Positions 47,095-61,189 of a DNA stretch of 64,000 nucleotides are shown one piece after another. Under the pieces are notes generated by a model. That model did no database searches and was not told the DNA's origin. It saw only the letters and a program-made list of their open reading frames with translations. A program made the translations under genes and the position numbers. The stretch comes from Albula goreensis (taxonomy: Eukaryota; Chordata; Actinopteri; Albuliformes; Albulidae), in the NCBI GenBank assembly GCA_022829145.1, contig CM040753.1, positions 20,113,884 through 20,177,883 of the forward strand, read 5' to 3'. Position 1 is the stretch's first letter. The number at the start of each line of letters is the position of its first letter.

Positions 47095-47510
47095 AGGACT
47101 TTAATTAACGACTGATTACACTGAAGCCTGCCATGTGCATCACAGTTTTGTGATTGCTGGTACGTCTCTGATACTTAATCAACGCCTGTCATTATGTCCG
47201 CGAATCAAAAACATGGCAATTTATCAACGGCGGTGAAAGCCGTCCAAGGCTGGCCTGACCCCTCCCCTTCCTTCCTCAGTTCGCACAGGAAATTGTCTAA
47301 ATAGATGGATTATTATTGATAATGGATTGAGGGAACTAAACAAAATAATGAGTGTGAAGCCTCAAGGCACCTCGGCGGAGTAAATATGCGCCTGCTGCAG
47401 TGGTAAGTGGCTGAGGGGCAGAGCGAGGTGCTGCTGCTCCATTATCAGGAGTGCTGGCTGTAGTGCTGGAGCAATTTTAACTCTGTGCCTGCCTGCTGTT
47501 GACACTCCCA
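47095..47510. promoter_or_regulatory. enhancer-like block with homeodomain motifs
   Basis: Less AT-biased than its surroundings, with several CpGs and dense homeodomain-type cores: TTAATTAACGACTGATTACA, CTTAATCAACG, and ATTATTGATAATGGATTGAG. There is no ORF, repeat signature or low complexity. The call rests on composition and motif texture only. Confidence 0.35.
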
Positions 47511-47514
47511 TGTT

Positions 47515-47661
47515 ATGAATTCCAGGCTATCACGCATTTGTGGCAGTGCTCATATAAATTATTATGAATCCCAGACTATCATGCGTTTGTGGCAGTGCTC
47601 ATATAAATTATTATGAATCCCAGACTATCATGCGTTTGTGGCAGTGCTCATATAAATTGTG
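47515..47661. repeat. 49-bp tandem triplication
   Basis: Three adjacent copies start at 47515, 47564 and 47613. Copies two and three are nearly identical; copy one differs at a few bases. Each contains ATCATGCGTTTGTGGCAGTG and ends in CATATAAATT. It directly follows a stretch that looks like conserved regulatory DNA. Confidence 0.95.
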
Positions 47662-47769
47662 CCTGAGCTCCCTTGGGGCGGGAACGAAGCAGACAGCTCC
47701 TGGCTGCTCATCTGGGTGCAAATTGAATCCTTTAACGGTGATTAAAGGAGGAATCTGATAGTATGTCCA

Positions 47770-48045
47770 ACATGCACGCTCTCCCTACCTCTACCCTCTT
47801 CTCTATACTTCTGTCTTTCTCTTGCTGCCATACAATTTCTCTCTTAACTCTTTTCCTTTCACTCTCCCTATATCTTTCTCTCACTCTTTCTCTCCCCATC
47901 TCTATCAACAACTCTTTTTCTTCCCTCAGTCCGTCACCTTTCTTTTTCTCTCTCACATTCTCTTAATGTCTCATTCGCTTTCTAATTCACTTTTTGCTGT
48001 CTCTTATGCTCTCTCTTTCTTAGTCTGATTCCCTCTTTCAATGAA
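47770..48045. repeat. polypyrimidine tract
   Basis: About 275 bases made almost only of C and T on the plus strand, irregular rather than a perfect repeat. The frames it opens encode Ser/Leu/Phe runs and are not genes. Confidence 0.85.
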
Positions 48046-50408
48046 TCTTTAAAGTTCTGAAAATGAGTATTGTTCATTTAAAATGCAAAACATAACTGAA
48101 TCCTGGAGTGACTGGACTGTTTCTATCCTTTGATTCCTGTTAAATTATTTGTATTATGTTTCAGCTTTAAACCATGCATCAACAACAACATATCCACCTA
48201 CCAAAATTCCTTCACTCTCCCATCAACACCAATTCCTGTCCCCCCGACAAAGCTCCCTCTCAACCACTCAATCCAAACAACAACCCAACACCAACCTCAA
48301 CCAATTCTCATCTCACCAAACCAGCCCGCAGGGGAAAGGAAAAAAGGCTTACTCAGACACTTTCAAATTAAACTGGGGAGAATGATGAAAAGATGTTTAA
48401 AAATGTAGAAAAGAAGGCTCTTCCCATGGCCCCAGTGTCCCTCCACAGGCTCCAAAGGCTACAGAGCTTACAGCTGTTAAATGTAGCAGCCATACACTGA
48501 AACTCTATCAGGGGAAAATAAGATATATTCTAATTTAAGGTATTACCTGATGTCTCTAACCAACAGCAATGAGGGGGTAAGGTATCTTTCTTCAATTTCC
48601 AAAACAGCCAGTGACAAGCCAGCAATTGGGTATAGGTCAAAGTGTGCAGCTCTGGCCTGCATAAGTGAAACCTATGTAGGTTGATCTAAAGAGTGCAAAA
48701 ATGGAGTAGACTCAGTAGGGCCTTGCATTATCAACAAAGGAGTATCAGAGAGTGAACTCTACAATCCCTCTTTCAATTCATTTCATCTGACTTCAGTGGT
48801 ATGCCAAAACAAATGCTAAAATGACAAATGAGAAATAAGTACTAACAAAATGGATTACAATATAAATGTACATAACAAAGACCATTCTGCACCAAAAAAA
48901 AAAAAAAATACACAGACACAAGTACACACACAAATAGCACCATGCAACAACCACAGTCATGTAATTCTGGAAAAAACAGTTCTGTGTTTTTTTAATCTAC
49001 AGCAATGATGGAAGAAAAAAATGCTGGCTCACTTCTTTACCTGAAATTCAGTGCTAGAATGCATGGATACTGAAGCGGAGAAAACATTCATGTAAATGTA
49101 ATTGTTTTGAATGAGTCAGAGTGAGATATTCTCCAGTCGCATTGCCTGTTGTTATACATTACTTTGCCAGGTTCAGGAGGAGACACCATATAAAACAGTG
49201 TAATTCTTTTATTATACATTCATTTTATAAACGTGTCATTGTATGAACGGGCTCTCCAGAAATATTAATGAAAAATCTGCAACAACTTTGCTAATGTGTA
49301 ATAATTACAATAATAAGGCAAGTTTGGTTAGGAAAATTAAATATGTTTTAAGAGAATGATGCTACAGTAGCTAATAATAATTTATTTAGTGCAGGGTTTT
49401 TTAAATATGCTCCCTGTTCTCAGTGAGAGTGCACCAGAAGCTTTATTTCCATTTACACCCTTGCTGTGGCATGGGTAATGGAAACATACTTTGTGTGCAG
49501 AGTAAGGAAAGTGACTTGATTCAATGAACATGTCACCTATGTTTTGTGGCCAACTCTGGTTGCATTCAAAATTGATTTAGCCTGTTGCAGCTAATGCAAC
49601 AAGTGAGGCTTGCTCGTCTTGAACGACAGCACTTTCCTCTGACACAAACCCACAGCTTCATTTATTATTTCACAAATGAAAAGATTTACTCCTTCACAGA
49701 CTTAGGAGGAAGGAGCTGTACGCGTGACTCCTCAGACTCACATGACAACTAACCCTCATTATTTTTCAGATGGTAAGTATGAATTGCAAAAATATGTTGC
49801 GTGTGCAAATGAAGTCAACACATACTTAGCTCCCAAGCCTTTGGGTGTTGTGACAGCAAAGGGAGGTTGCCAGAGAGCAAACAGACTGATGTGTACAACT
49901 GAACACACTGTTTACACTGGTGATGCTGAACCAGTTGTAGCCTAATGAATGTGGACATATAGCCATAGTACCAACCATAGCATGGCTGGTCAGCTTTAGG
50001 AAAGTCATGGCTTAGGCTCTTTTCAGTTCCTCAGGATCATTTATGCTTCCTGTGGGGGGCTATTGACTCTTCTCCTCACTGGACTTTTCCATTATGGCCA
50101 GGTTTTGTGTGGCTTTCTTGTCTTTGATATGGGCGACATCAATCACTGGGTGCAATTTTTATTTATGACTTGCTTCCTCTATCTCCTGTAGATTTGTTTT
50201 CTTCCTCCTGTTTTTTCACTACTGCTGTCTTGGTTTTCCCCACTGGCCAGTTCTCACCAAGTGATTTATCAATGTGGTTTTTGCTTTGATGTATTTTGCT
50301 GTGGACAAAGTAGTCTAGTATAGTCAGGGTCTTTCATTGGCCTTACCACAGAGTCGAAGCAAGATAATTTCACAGTTAAAGAAAAGATAAAAATCAAATA
50401 TATTGATA

Positions 50409-50446
50409 TAATAACAATAACAATAACAATAACAATAATAATAATA
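50409..50446. repeat. (CAATAA)n simple repeat
   Basis: Four to five ATAACA units passing into ATA units. Confidence 0.95.
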
Positions 50447-52716
50447 CTCTACCTAGGTCAATTAAGCAGTAATGCAAACCTGCTTTGGTTTGCTGCATTG
50501 GCTAATGTTTGTTAAAATGATTGTCAACTTATGATTTTCTTCTGCGTCTATTTTCCCACATTAGTTTATTAAAGAACTTTTCAAACAAGAGACAGGCCTT
50601 CAATGAAGAGGAGGTCATGAGGACAGACATAGAGATAACAGCAAAATTCAATGAGGGTACAGATTTAGATTACTAAATTAGATTACTATGGGATTACTTT
50701 GAGTGGTATGTATATGAAACTACAACTGAATTTTGTACTGCTATGTTGATATCTTTCTAACTGGTTGACAATGGGCTGTTAGCGACTGGCCTGTATGTGC
50801 ATAGGTGGAGTCAGGGGTGCACAGTGCCGTGCTGCAGTAGTACATTAGTTAAATTGCAATGTTTTTCAAAATTCAACTGATCACCACCACAGATGAGGCG
50901 CGAGACAACTGAGCAGAGTCTGTTGTTACACTGGGCCAAGTACATAGCCTAAAGCACATTTTTTTCAATGCAATACTACACTATGAAAAATATTTCAACT
51001 TTAGGTTTGATACTCTTGATAAATACATTTTATTGTGAAATTTGTGCATACAATTTTACCGATACTTGAAGCAATTTATTTAATTTCTGATTTACTCATC
51101 ATAATACATCAGCACAGAAAAGCATTAGTTTAAACATGATTTCCATATTTTAAAACCTAGCATGTACTGAAACAGTTTATAGTGAAAGGCAAAAGTGAGT
51201 AGTTATGCTCTGAATATTTATCGTCATATTATAGCACTTATATAAATTCACATGTAATGTGGGACAACACAGAAGCTCATTTAAATGATTTGTGATCATG
51301 TGTAAATAACACAGCTCATTTAGATTAATTTCCACAATTCTTTGGCTTTAAGCTTTGTAAAAACAGGCACCTCACCATACTATATTGACCCACAGGAGTC
51401 CCATCCTTGGCATTTATTCAAAGCAAAAAAGTCAGGAATGATCAACGATGACGCATGAGATGATGAAAATGTTTGCATTTGGGTAGACAGGAGCAATAGC
51501 GTAGCAGGAAGAGCATTATTTATATCTTGGTCCTCAGGCGAGAATCTCTGCTATGCAGCTACACACTTGAATTAATGAGCATTGCAAAGCTGATTTATTT
51601 ATCCAGTTGTTGAAGATGAAATGTTAACAGACGTATGACAGGAGAAGGCCAAGGATGTAGCAGGCTCCCCTCTTCGCTCAGCTCACTCGGACCTGAGTGA
51701 AATCAAAGGATCGTTGATATAAAGCAGCAGTGCCAAACACAGTGACTGCAGCTGACACACTCATCTGAGCTTCAGGCACTCAGCCTCTCAGAACCTTGTT
51801 AAGTCTTTTTGTCCTAAATTTCTGGTAATTTGACTGAATTCTGGTAGTGTATTAATTTGGTTTAAGTGGTTAATAATAAAATTTACCTGTAGGAATTTGT
51901 AAGCAGTAGTAATTTGTTCATTAACATAGTGCATCCCTTGACGTAGGAAAGAATTACACCTCACTGGAGTGAGATGACATTCAGGCTCATAGTTATGATG
52001 TCATAGTTATGAGTCAGATAGGTGAGGCTACTATTGGAAACAAAAGGTTTTTTAAGTGTTTCATGAGAGAATTGCGTGAATACGCTTGAATGTACTTGCA
52101 TTTTCCGTCTTCTTGGTGCATGTTTTTTCAGCCTGGTTTTAAGATCCGTATTGGTGAGGCATTAATTAACAATTAATAGGGAGCCTGTGGATACATGAGC
52201 TGAAAGCACACTGACTTCATCATCCTATGATGGCATAGACAGGGTGTAACTGGTGGTGTGTCTGCAGTGTGGAGAAAAGCGAGGTAGGTCATCGTTTGAA
52301 TTGCAGAAGTCACGTGCTATAGCTAGTGGGAGAGGGTTGCTTGCAGGAGATCAGCAAGATTGGAGTGAAAAGAGGAAAAAGTAATGAAAATAAAAATAGC
52401 TCTAAGGAGTCAGAGTAAAAGATGCATTTCATAGAAACTATTCCCCAGCATATGTTTTCCACTCCATTATACACAGGATTCAATGAAATGCTTTACCTCT
52501 CAAACTCTGCCATGACATCCACATTTCACATTGCTCTAAGGATCAAGAAAGGCATCAGACCCAAGAGACAGGATTTCCTCACTCATAGATAAAGTTGTGC
52601 ATGCAGGTGTTTTGGACAGATGAAACCCTCCAGCAGTCCAAGCCAATAAAAATAACCGTTGCTGCAAAGTGAAAAGACATTACTCCCATGTTATCATGGT
52701 GACTGACAGCCAGAGG

Positions 52717-52819
<103 letters not shown>

Positions 52820-54639
52820 TATAAATATCTAATAAATACATATATCGATCCACTGTCAGCACATCGACAAACAGACCTCCAGAGGATCTCATTTCCTGCA
52901 CCAACATTCCCTGCCGTAATTAGTCATTCGCAACAGGAGAACCTGCTTGTAAAAAAAGGAGTGCACAGCCCACAGCAGCTTATTATGACTGTGTACCAAT
53001 GGGAAATAACAAGCCAATGCCATTCAATAATTGTATCATTATTTTATGTGGCATACCCAAAAACACATTTGCTAGGTATGTGTTCACTCTAATCATTTCT
53101 GCTATTTCGACCTGGCATAACTTATTGCCTTCAATACCTGTTGCAAGGGGAAATAATTTCTATTGAATGCATGATGTAGATACAAGGATGAATTGAAAGG
53201 AGACCCTTCCGATACAAAAAGCCCAACCCCCAAAGTGTTGCTGACCTAACCACAGTCTGTCCAAAGTCTGAAAATCACACTGAAAACTCCACAGAGACCA
53301 AAAGTTGTACTGTGTCTGTAGTTTAAATGAATAATTTACAATGACTGAACCTCAAAATGAAAGGGATTATGAGAAAACAGCAAAAAAGTTAAAGCTTCTT
53401 TTGGTGGATTGAGCTCAATTACTTCATTTGATTTCATTTGACCACTTCTAAAAATCCACATTCAAATCTCAAACCAAACAATAGAAAAGATGCCTTGAGG
53501 CTGCCTCTGGATCAGGTGGGCACAATGCTTGGACACTTTCTATGCGATGGAGACTTTAAATAGAATTTGATTTGGCATGTATTTAGTTGTACATGTGAAA
53601 GTAAATATTTGTTTAACATACTTTCTCCATTGACACAAGAATTACTAGAAAAATGAGTGCCCTGGAGAGTCCCCGGAAAAATGGGAATCTATGCGTAAAA
53701 ACAGGAGGCTTGTCAAGTATGTACATGAACTAAGCCAGGCGCATATACTTGTAAGAGACACATCTACATGCACACAGGTCAACCACTTAACAAAGCTATT
53801 GCAAATGCCAGTCACACTCTTCCATGAACACGTTGCCATGGAGTTCTGACATTGAATTTCCTTTCTTAATGAATCATATACAGTAGAACATTTGGGATAC
53901 TCATTCTAAACCAACTGAGTTATTTGCATAGACTCAGCTCATTTCTTATCAATTCAGTGCAAGCCTGCAGAAGCTGAATATAATTATGTTGATTAGTAGG
54001 ATATATTGCATGGCACTTCAAAATGTTTATGCAAATGTGAGATTTATAAAACATGAAAAGTCCATATAATCCTTCTCCAAAAAGATTCATTATGTGTATA
54101 TATTTTTAGGAAGGTGATGCATTTACATTGAGACAGTAATACAAGATCACTACAGATGGAAACAAATTAAACAGGACATCTACATTTATACTCTACATTC
54201 CCTATATTTCTACCCCAGTGCAGATTAACACTAGAGACTAATTTTGAAGATTAAAAAAAGCTCCATTTTACATCCAAGGTTTTTGCATTCAAAGTAACAT
54301 CTATGGCCATCTTTGATGTAGGAAGAGTGGATCAATGCAGTAATCACTCTGCTGAAGTACAGGTGCAATTGAAATTGACCCAATTAAATTAAGGTGCTTG
54401 AGGCGATCAAAGTACTGGGAATGAAATTGCCATTTGATTTTTTGGGAGGGCCTGAGTGGAGTGAATTGAACAGAGGATGTGTGAGAGGTAGAGGTGTTAT
54501 GATGAGATGAGAGACTGCTGGGAAACTGTAGTGGCACCTGTGAAAGCTGCAGTGTATGTGCAGATCCACCCTATGCCATCTGTATTTTCTGGTTTAGGTT
54601 TTTGATGTGGACAGCCCACCAGTAGACTATGTTGTCTAA

Positions 54640-55060
54640 AATTGTCAGAACTCAGGAGAAGGACTCAGATGCCCACAGGAATTAATAATAAACCAAAGTG
54701 TACTAAGCCACTAAAACACAATCCAAAAATAAGAATCACAAGACAGGCAAAGGTAAAAAACCAGGGAGGCACAGCAAAAGCACAAAAACACAGTCCAGAG
54801 AGCAAAGTCAAATAACAAGGAAGATGCAGCAGTCAGGCAAAAATGAAACCAAGAATCAAAACAAGCAGGTAGAACAGACATGGGACGATAAAGAAGGCAA
54901 ACAGGTGAACGGGGCAGGTGCAACAAATCAGCAATCAAGGTAACAGGTAACGAGACAGAAGGTAGGGCAATGAAAACAGAAGCGCATGGACAGGGAATCA
55001 GAAAAAGAAAAACAAACATGCAAATATTACCAAAAAAAAAAACACAAAATCAGGCAGCAT
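54640..55060. repeat. possible LTR-retrotransposon-derived repeat
   Basis: A purine-rich run beginning GGAGAAGGACTCAGATGCCC continues with repeated CAGGCAA/AACAGGTAA words. This style of sequence is common in fish at ends of gypsy-like elements. No LTR boundaries, primer site or coding domain could be found, so the call is tentative. Confidence 0.3.
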
Positions 55061-55400
55061 TACTGTCAAAAATGTAGACACCCATGAAGTGTCCTGTAAG
55101 CCTGAGGCCTGCCTGCTGGAGTGAGAGACCCCAGCTCCTGCACACACACAAATGATTTACAACCTTGTGGAAACTGTTCATTCTCAAAAAGTAGCTGAAA
55201 TCCACTCAAGTATTTTCCTGTTGGTGTCCTCTCCTCTGATAATACCCCCCAATCCCAGTCAAAAATCTCCCTGATGTCCTCCTGAGACACAATCATGCTT
55301 CGATTTCTCTGAGTTAGGCTGTGCGTTCATTGGGAATTGAGTGTCTTCACACATGGCATCAAGTTGAGGAGGCCCCACCCATCTCCCCCATTGTCCACTT

Positions 55401-56133
55401 TTGTGCTGCACGATATTGGAAAAAAAACTGACATTACAATATTTGTTTTTCTGCGATATATATTGTGATATGAAAAAAAAATTCAGGAATTTTCACCAGA
55501 TGACTTGAATAGCTTTGTTTGGAAAGAATGAATTATTCTAGAATAATTTTTGTTCTAGCTTTGTGGTGCCGATTTAAATGATCAAACATTTTAGTCATGT
55601 TGCCTCGTGTTGTAGCAACAATTGCAAGGCACAGTCAACAAAGTATCTGTTTTTGATCAACATCATCCTTTCCTTAGCCAACATTATTCCACACAACTGA
55701 CGTTGCTTGTCTTTTGCCAACCAAATCTTCCTTTAATGTGTTTTTCTCTTGTTCCTCACTCATTTTCAGGTTGTGGTCGATGACTAGCGGGGGCGAGACC
55801 TGCTTTGGTTGTTTGATAAACTAATCAAGAATGATTGTAATTTTTGGTTTGCTGTGCATGCAGAGCCTGCATGTCGCTCACTAGTAAAAACTGTGTGTAT
55901 CCTAGAACCCTTAAAACAGAGAAAAAGATGATATATCAGACAGACTTCTCTTATAGATAAGTAATGGAAAATGAGAACTGTGAAAGTTTACTTTCGTATC
56001 AAGCAGTGAAAAAGTTGTAGCATGACACGTTTGAGTTATTTTGCCGTACTTGACATTGCATGTCCTGCGATGTGACTACTGAGTATGCGCACATCGAGAT
56101 GACGATGCTGAAACAATATAGCGTGCAGTCCTA
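55401..56133. mobile_element. complete non-autonomous hAT transposon with target-site duplication
   Basis: Twelve-base ends TTGTGCTGCACG and CGTGCAGTCCTA are imperfect inverted repeats resembling the common fish hAT end CAGGGCTGCACG. The first and last parts carry the familiar GCACGATATTG...GCGATATATATTG-type sequence. Flanking octamers GTCCACTT (55393-55400) and GTCCACAT (56134-56141) match at 7 of 8 bases, the 8-bp duplication expected of hAT. No transposase frame is present in the 733 bases, so it would have depended on a transposase in trans. Confidence 0.85.
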
Positions 56134-59100
56134 GTCCACATGTCATTCAGGCCCTTGAGGAGAAGGTCATCTATCTCCTCAGACACTTTCCATACACAGA
56201 CTCCTTGGCTGGGGGTTTGTGCAATGAAAAAGTGGGAGAAAAATCTTACTACACTCTCCCTGTCCCCACTGTTGAGACATTTCGATCTATAATCAATTAC
56301 CTCTACCTGGTACCTTGCTGCCAATATTCAACATCCCCTGTCAGTCATCTTGAGGGGAAGGTTTGAAGGATTTACCATAGGCAGGGAGAGACATGGACAG
56401 ACGAATGTGACAGTTGGGGGCTAATGTAACAATAACGGGACAGTGGGAGAGAGCTGACTGACACTCAATACCTGTGAGCAATTCTGCCGAGGGAGAAACG
56501 TAGAGGTACAGAAACCAAAGAAAGTTGTTTCCTATGACTTGACATGGAAGTCGAAACATTGACATGGTGTCTCCCAAGAAGCGGCACTAGTTTCCTGCCG
56601 GAGGAGTAACTCCATGCTTTTGTTTAATGGGAGCATTCACACACTGTTTCACAGTTTTTTTAAAATATGAAATAAAAAACTGGTGTCTTTGCAGACAAAC
56701 CGACTGCCTTCATAAGGATGGCTTTGCTTCATGCTCTGCTCTTTTCTCACACAGTCACCTGCTCTCCAGCATTCCAAACTAGCCCTGTAATCTTGATAGC
56801 AGCACCCACTCAAATGTGTTATTGCAATGTAATTTATTCAGAGGTCAGTGGTGGAATTTGAATAATGTCACTCTCAGAACTGTGTGTGTGAAGTTGGGGA
56901 TGGGTCAGGGGTTTGTCAACATTAGATATTGAGAAGCATGTTAGTGTTAATTTCAGATCAGTTACTGCAGTTGTTATTGTTGTTATTAACAAGAGTGCAG
57001 CTTGTACTACCCTGTATCTTTTTACCTAGGACACCTCAGGAGCTGTGTTAAAGTGATAGAGTAAAGTCCTCTACGCAAACATTTACAGGGCGGCTTTTAA
57101 CTTAGCTTTTTTTTTTTTTACTTTGTAAACCATTTCATAAAAAATGTAATGAGGCTTCAGCATAAATTATTAATCAGAGCATGGCTTAAAAAACTATAAT
57201 TGAATTTGATAATCTACGAAAATGTGTTTCCATGTTTAATATTCACTTGTTCTCCACTCCTTACAGCAGAGGTAGAGGGTTCAGCCAGTTTAGTGTTGAA
57301 TGTAGGGGGTGCAAGTGGGTTTGTGAGTTTGATTTCACACAAAAATGTGTGCTGTAATAACATTAATAAAAAATTGGTAATGGAAAGTAATTGACATTTT
57401 CCTGGAAAGAGGATAAAATTCTTGGACAATACCAGAAATCTAGCAAGAGTGGAAACCCTCAGTGATGTGGTTAGCAGGCAACAGTAGGAAGAGGAGAGGT
57501 TTAAGAAAGGAGACAGGGTGTTTTTGAACAGAGAGGAGAGGCATTTATATGGACAGAGAATCACTGGTATACTTGTTAGTTACATCATGCAACATTTCCT
57601 TATTTGTAACTTTCATGTACTACTGTTTCTGAAATTCTGTGTTATATCAAATTTCCACTGCTATTCTGCATGGTTGGCCTTCCTACAACTTCCACATTCC
57701 TGCTTGTAATTAAAATTCATAACCAATTATGCCTGCAAAAAAAAACCCCTTCCAAACTTGGACACAATAACCTTGCCAAGTTCCCCACGGGATCCGACAG
57801 CCAATGTGGGTCCTTACATATGGATTTACATTGGTAACACATGCTGGACTGGCAACTATTCAGTCTCAGGCATTGTCTATGGATAATTTAATTTTATACT
57901 GAATATGTACATATCCCTGACACACTCATAAATACAGTATGTTGATGCATGAGATGAAATTTGATGGTATGGGTGTGCATGGCTGTCTGTACCTCTAGGT
58001 ACTTTGCCTCTGTCAATTATAAGATAGTCAAGGCCAAAGCTCCTTGACAGGCAGAAATGCTCATAAAATATTAATCTATGGTGGTCCAGAGAGCAAGGTA
58101 AGGTGCCAGATTGTCAAATATTCCAGTCTTCTTTCTTTTTATGTAGCCTTCCAAATGAAATCTAAAACAAGTCAATTTACAAACTGTGAGCAATAATTAA
58201 TGTGGAGCGGCATACAGCAGAGAGTAGGGAAATGGACTCCTTATGATGAGAAACTGAATGTAGGAAAACCAGAGTCAAACATGACTGCTGAATCCTTGTG
58301 CATTATAGCTAATTTAACACCACTTTAGAAAAGACAAAAAGGGAAATGTCTGTGGTAATACCAAGTAATAAGTAAAGCCACATTAAGAAAGGACATTTTA
58401 ATCATTAAGCATTGGGTTTTGCATTTTTTGGGCATTTCAAGAAAACAATGGACTACATTAATTTTTCCATTCATGGCATTAAATTTCACATTCAGTTAAT
58501 TTTTCCCAAAGCTCATGTGATATTTCTGTTCCCTGGTTTGAATGTGCAGGTGCAAAATGGGCATTTCCATTAATTTGCTTTTCTGAGTTGTGAGGAGCCA
58601 ACTGGTAACCTGAATACACAAGCTCCCTAATCACAAATAAAACGGAACTACTACTCAAATTTTAGCTGTAATTTGTTTGACATATATCACAGTAAAAGTG
58701 GTAGATTAAAATATTTTATTTACTCATGATGAATGGTGAACTCTGGCTCTTTCCAGAGTTTGATTGTTAAGGTTTTGATAAACCAAAAATGGTGCTTAAT
58801 TAGATAACAACACCAGATGCTACCACCATGATGTTCCACACAGTGAGCCAAATTTGAACACGCACTCACAAAACTGAAGAGAATGACCTGAAAACACATT
58901 GGCAAAATGTGCAGACCAGTTTCGAGCAAAACCCTCATGATGTTCCGTAGCTATTCAAGGCATCCCTGGCAATCCATCTTTGCCCTTCAGTGCAGGTATG
59001 GTGTCTGGGCAAGAGTGTTATGAGCTAATGACTCTTCCTTTAAATAGCCAGAAATAATTCATATGCTTTAACAGCATATGGAGAACAAGAGTTGGCTCAT

Positions 59101-59513
59101 TTCTAAAATGAAAAAGAAAAAGGGAATTTTCTATGCCATAAAAAATATGGTTTCTCATAATCATGCCTTAATAAGTCATATCATTCATAATGAGATCTGC
59201 CCGACACTGCTCTGATCCTCAAAATACAGCAGTCCAAAAGGCTGGTTTAAATAGTTAGCTCTCTGAATAATACATTCGACAACATTAATGCTCTGTCCTT
59301 CTCCCTCACACAAATTATTGATATGAATCACAGAAAAATTGAACTTTGTTAAACCTTTTCCTATTCATGAAAAAGTTGGTTTACCGCTGTTACCAACAGG
59401 AGTTTATTTGGTCTTGTCTTAAAATATGGTGGGAAGAGATGGTCATACCAAATTGTAGGTTTTGTATTATTTTGATTTGGTCTGGTTTGAAGAGAATAAA
59501 TTAGATTCAATTT

Positions 59514-59532
59514 AAAAAAAAAAAAAAAAAAA
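59514..59532 (+). repeat. poly-A tract
   Basis: 19 consecutive A after AGATTCAATTT; possible retroposon tail, with no identifiable body. Confidence 0.9.
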
Positions 59533-60393
59533 GACTAATTACACAGCACAAACAAAATTATAAATCATTTATAAATTTGCCTTCAGTTATTTACACAAGT
59601 AATTAGTTGACACATACTATCAGCAGATTGTGAAGAAGTTTCTTAATAAGCAGCAGATCTTTTTAATACAACAATAAAACTAAAACCTGTCAAATTTTAG
59701 AGTTGGGTAAACAAAATGTAATTCATTTATCTCAGTTTACTGAGCAAACAAACCAAAATAAGAATAACAGACACACTGCTTCAAGATATTACATCCAAAC
59801 CCAGAAAAGCTTTTATGCTCATCAACCTGCAACTCACTGGCAAACTGAAGAGAAGCAAAAAGCAAACAAATGTTCTATGTTAAATTAACTTTGTAAGAGT
59901 AAATGTACTCTTTTATACAGTAATTACTTTGCGTTGGACTCATATAAACTCTGTTATAAATTAATGCTGAAACTTTTATTACATGAATATCAATCAAATG
60001 TTGTCATTTTCAGCCTTTCATGCAATAATGTAATAATTAATATGCTTACCCTAGATTATGAGAGAATATCAGATCCATATTGTATATCTGTTCTTATATC
60101 CTGCAGTACTCTTAAAGTGAGTCTTTTCTGTTGTTTCATATATTATCTGCGATTACTCATACAACTGCTTAATATTTTCCTTGTATTTTATTCTAGTGTG
60201 GAAGGCCCAATATCACATTGTTTGTCGACACGTTCCATTTCTACAATGTCCTCTCTGAAATCAGGAGCATCAGCCACCCCAGCCCTAGAGAGGGTCAAAA
60301 CTATAGCAAGCATCAAAGAGCAAGTGTTTATGTGATACTGTGCATTACTCAATCAACATCAAAGGAAATACATAAAAAAGTTACAAAAACAGG

Positions 60394-60532
<139 letters not shown>

Positions 60533-61189
60533 TCCACAGACCTAGGAAGCCATGGGGTATGTTGGCTGAGCTATTTTACTTGATTTCCCACTTATTTGAT
60601 TTGTTAAAGGTGCGGTTATATACGTTTGTGGGAAATAACACCTCCCATGGCTGCAAGGGTAAATGAAAGTAAAAACTGTCTAATTGTTGGAGCAGAACCG
60701 GTTGAGCATGTTCTCAGGCAGCAGGCAGCTCTTGCTTCAGTGAAAACAAAGAAGGCAGTGCAGCACTGAGATATGAGAGGCAGGGGGCAGGGGAACTGGC
60801 TTGTGTTCATGAACCACTGAACCCATATTGCTTAATGTTCATTACATTCAAACATTCGGTAAATTTCATCCAGCCAGGTCTCATAATTCTTTCTATGTAG
60901 TTCTTGTACAGTCAGTTTTTCCCCTTTGACATGGACCACACAGGTACATCCATTGTTTACTGGTTCCTCGTAAAGGGAATTCTTGCGCATCAATTGTTGT
61001 CTGCCTTCTTCCAGAGAGTAATGTTACACCAATTTCTACGAAAATAAAAAGACTATTGCACTGGGCAAACTAAACTATTTCAGACATTCCATTAAATTAA
61101 CTCCCCAATGACCAGCATTGCTGTTGTAGAACTTACGTGTAAAGTTTGTGTGTAAGCATTTCTTTCGAAGTATGCAGTTAGATAGTTTA

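Noticed and set aside
47515-47661. CRISPR-like array
   Set aside because: The three 49-bp units are directly adjacent with no unique spacers, and the DNA is vertebrate.
47763-48028. Ser/Leu/Phe-rich small proteins
   Set aside because: By-products of the polypyrimidine tract.
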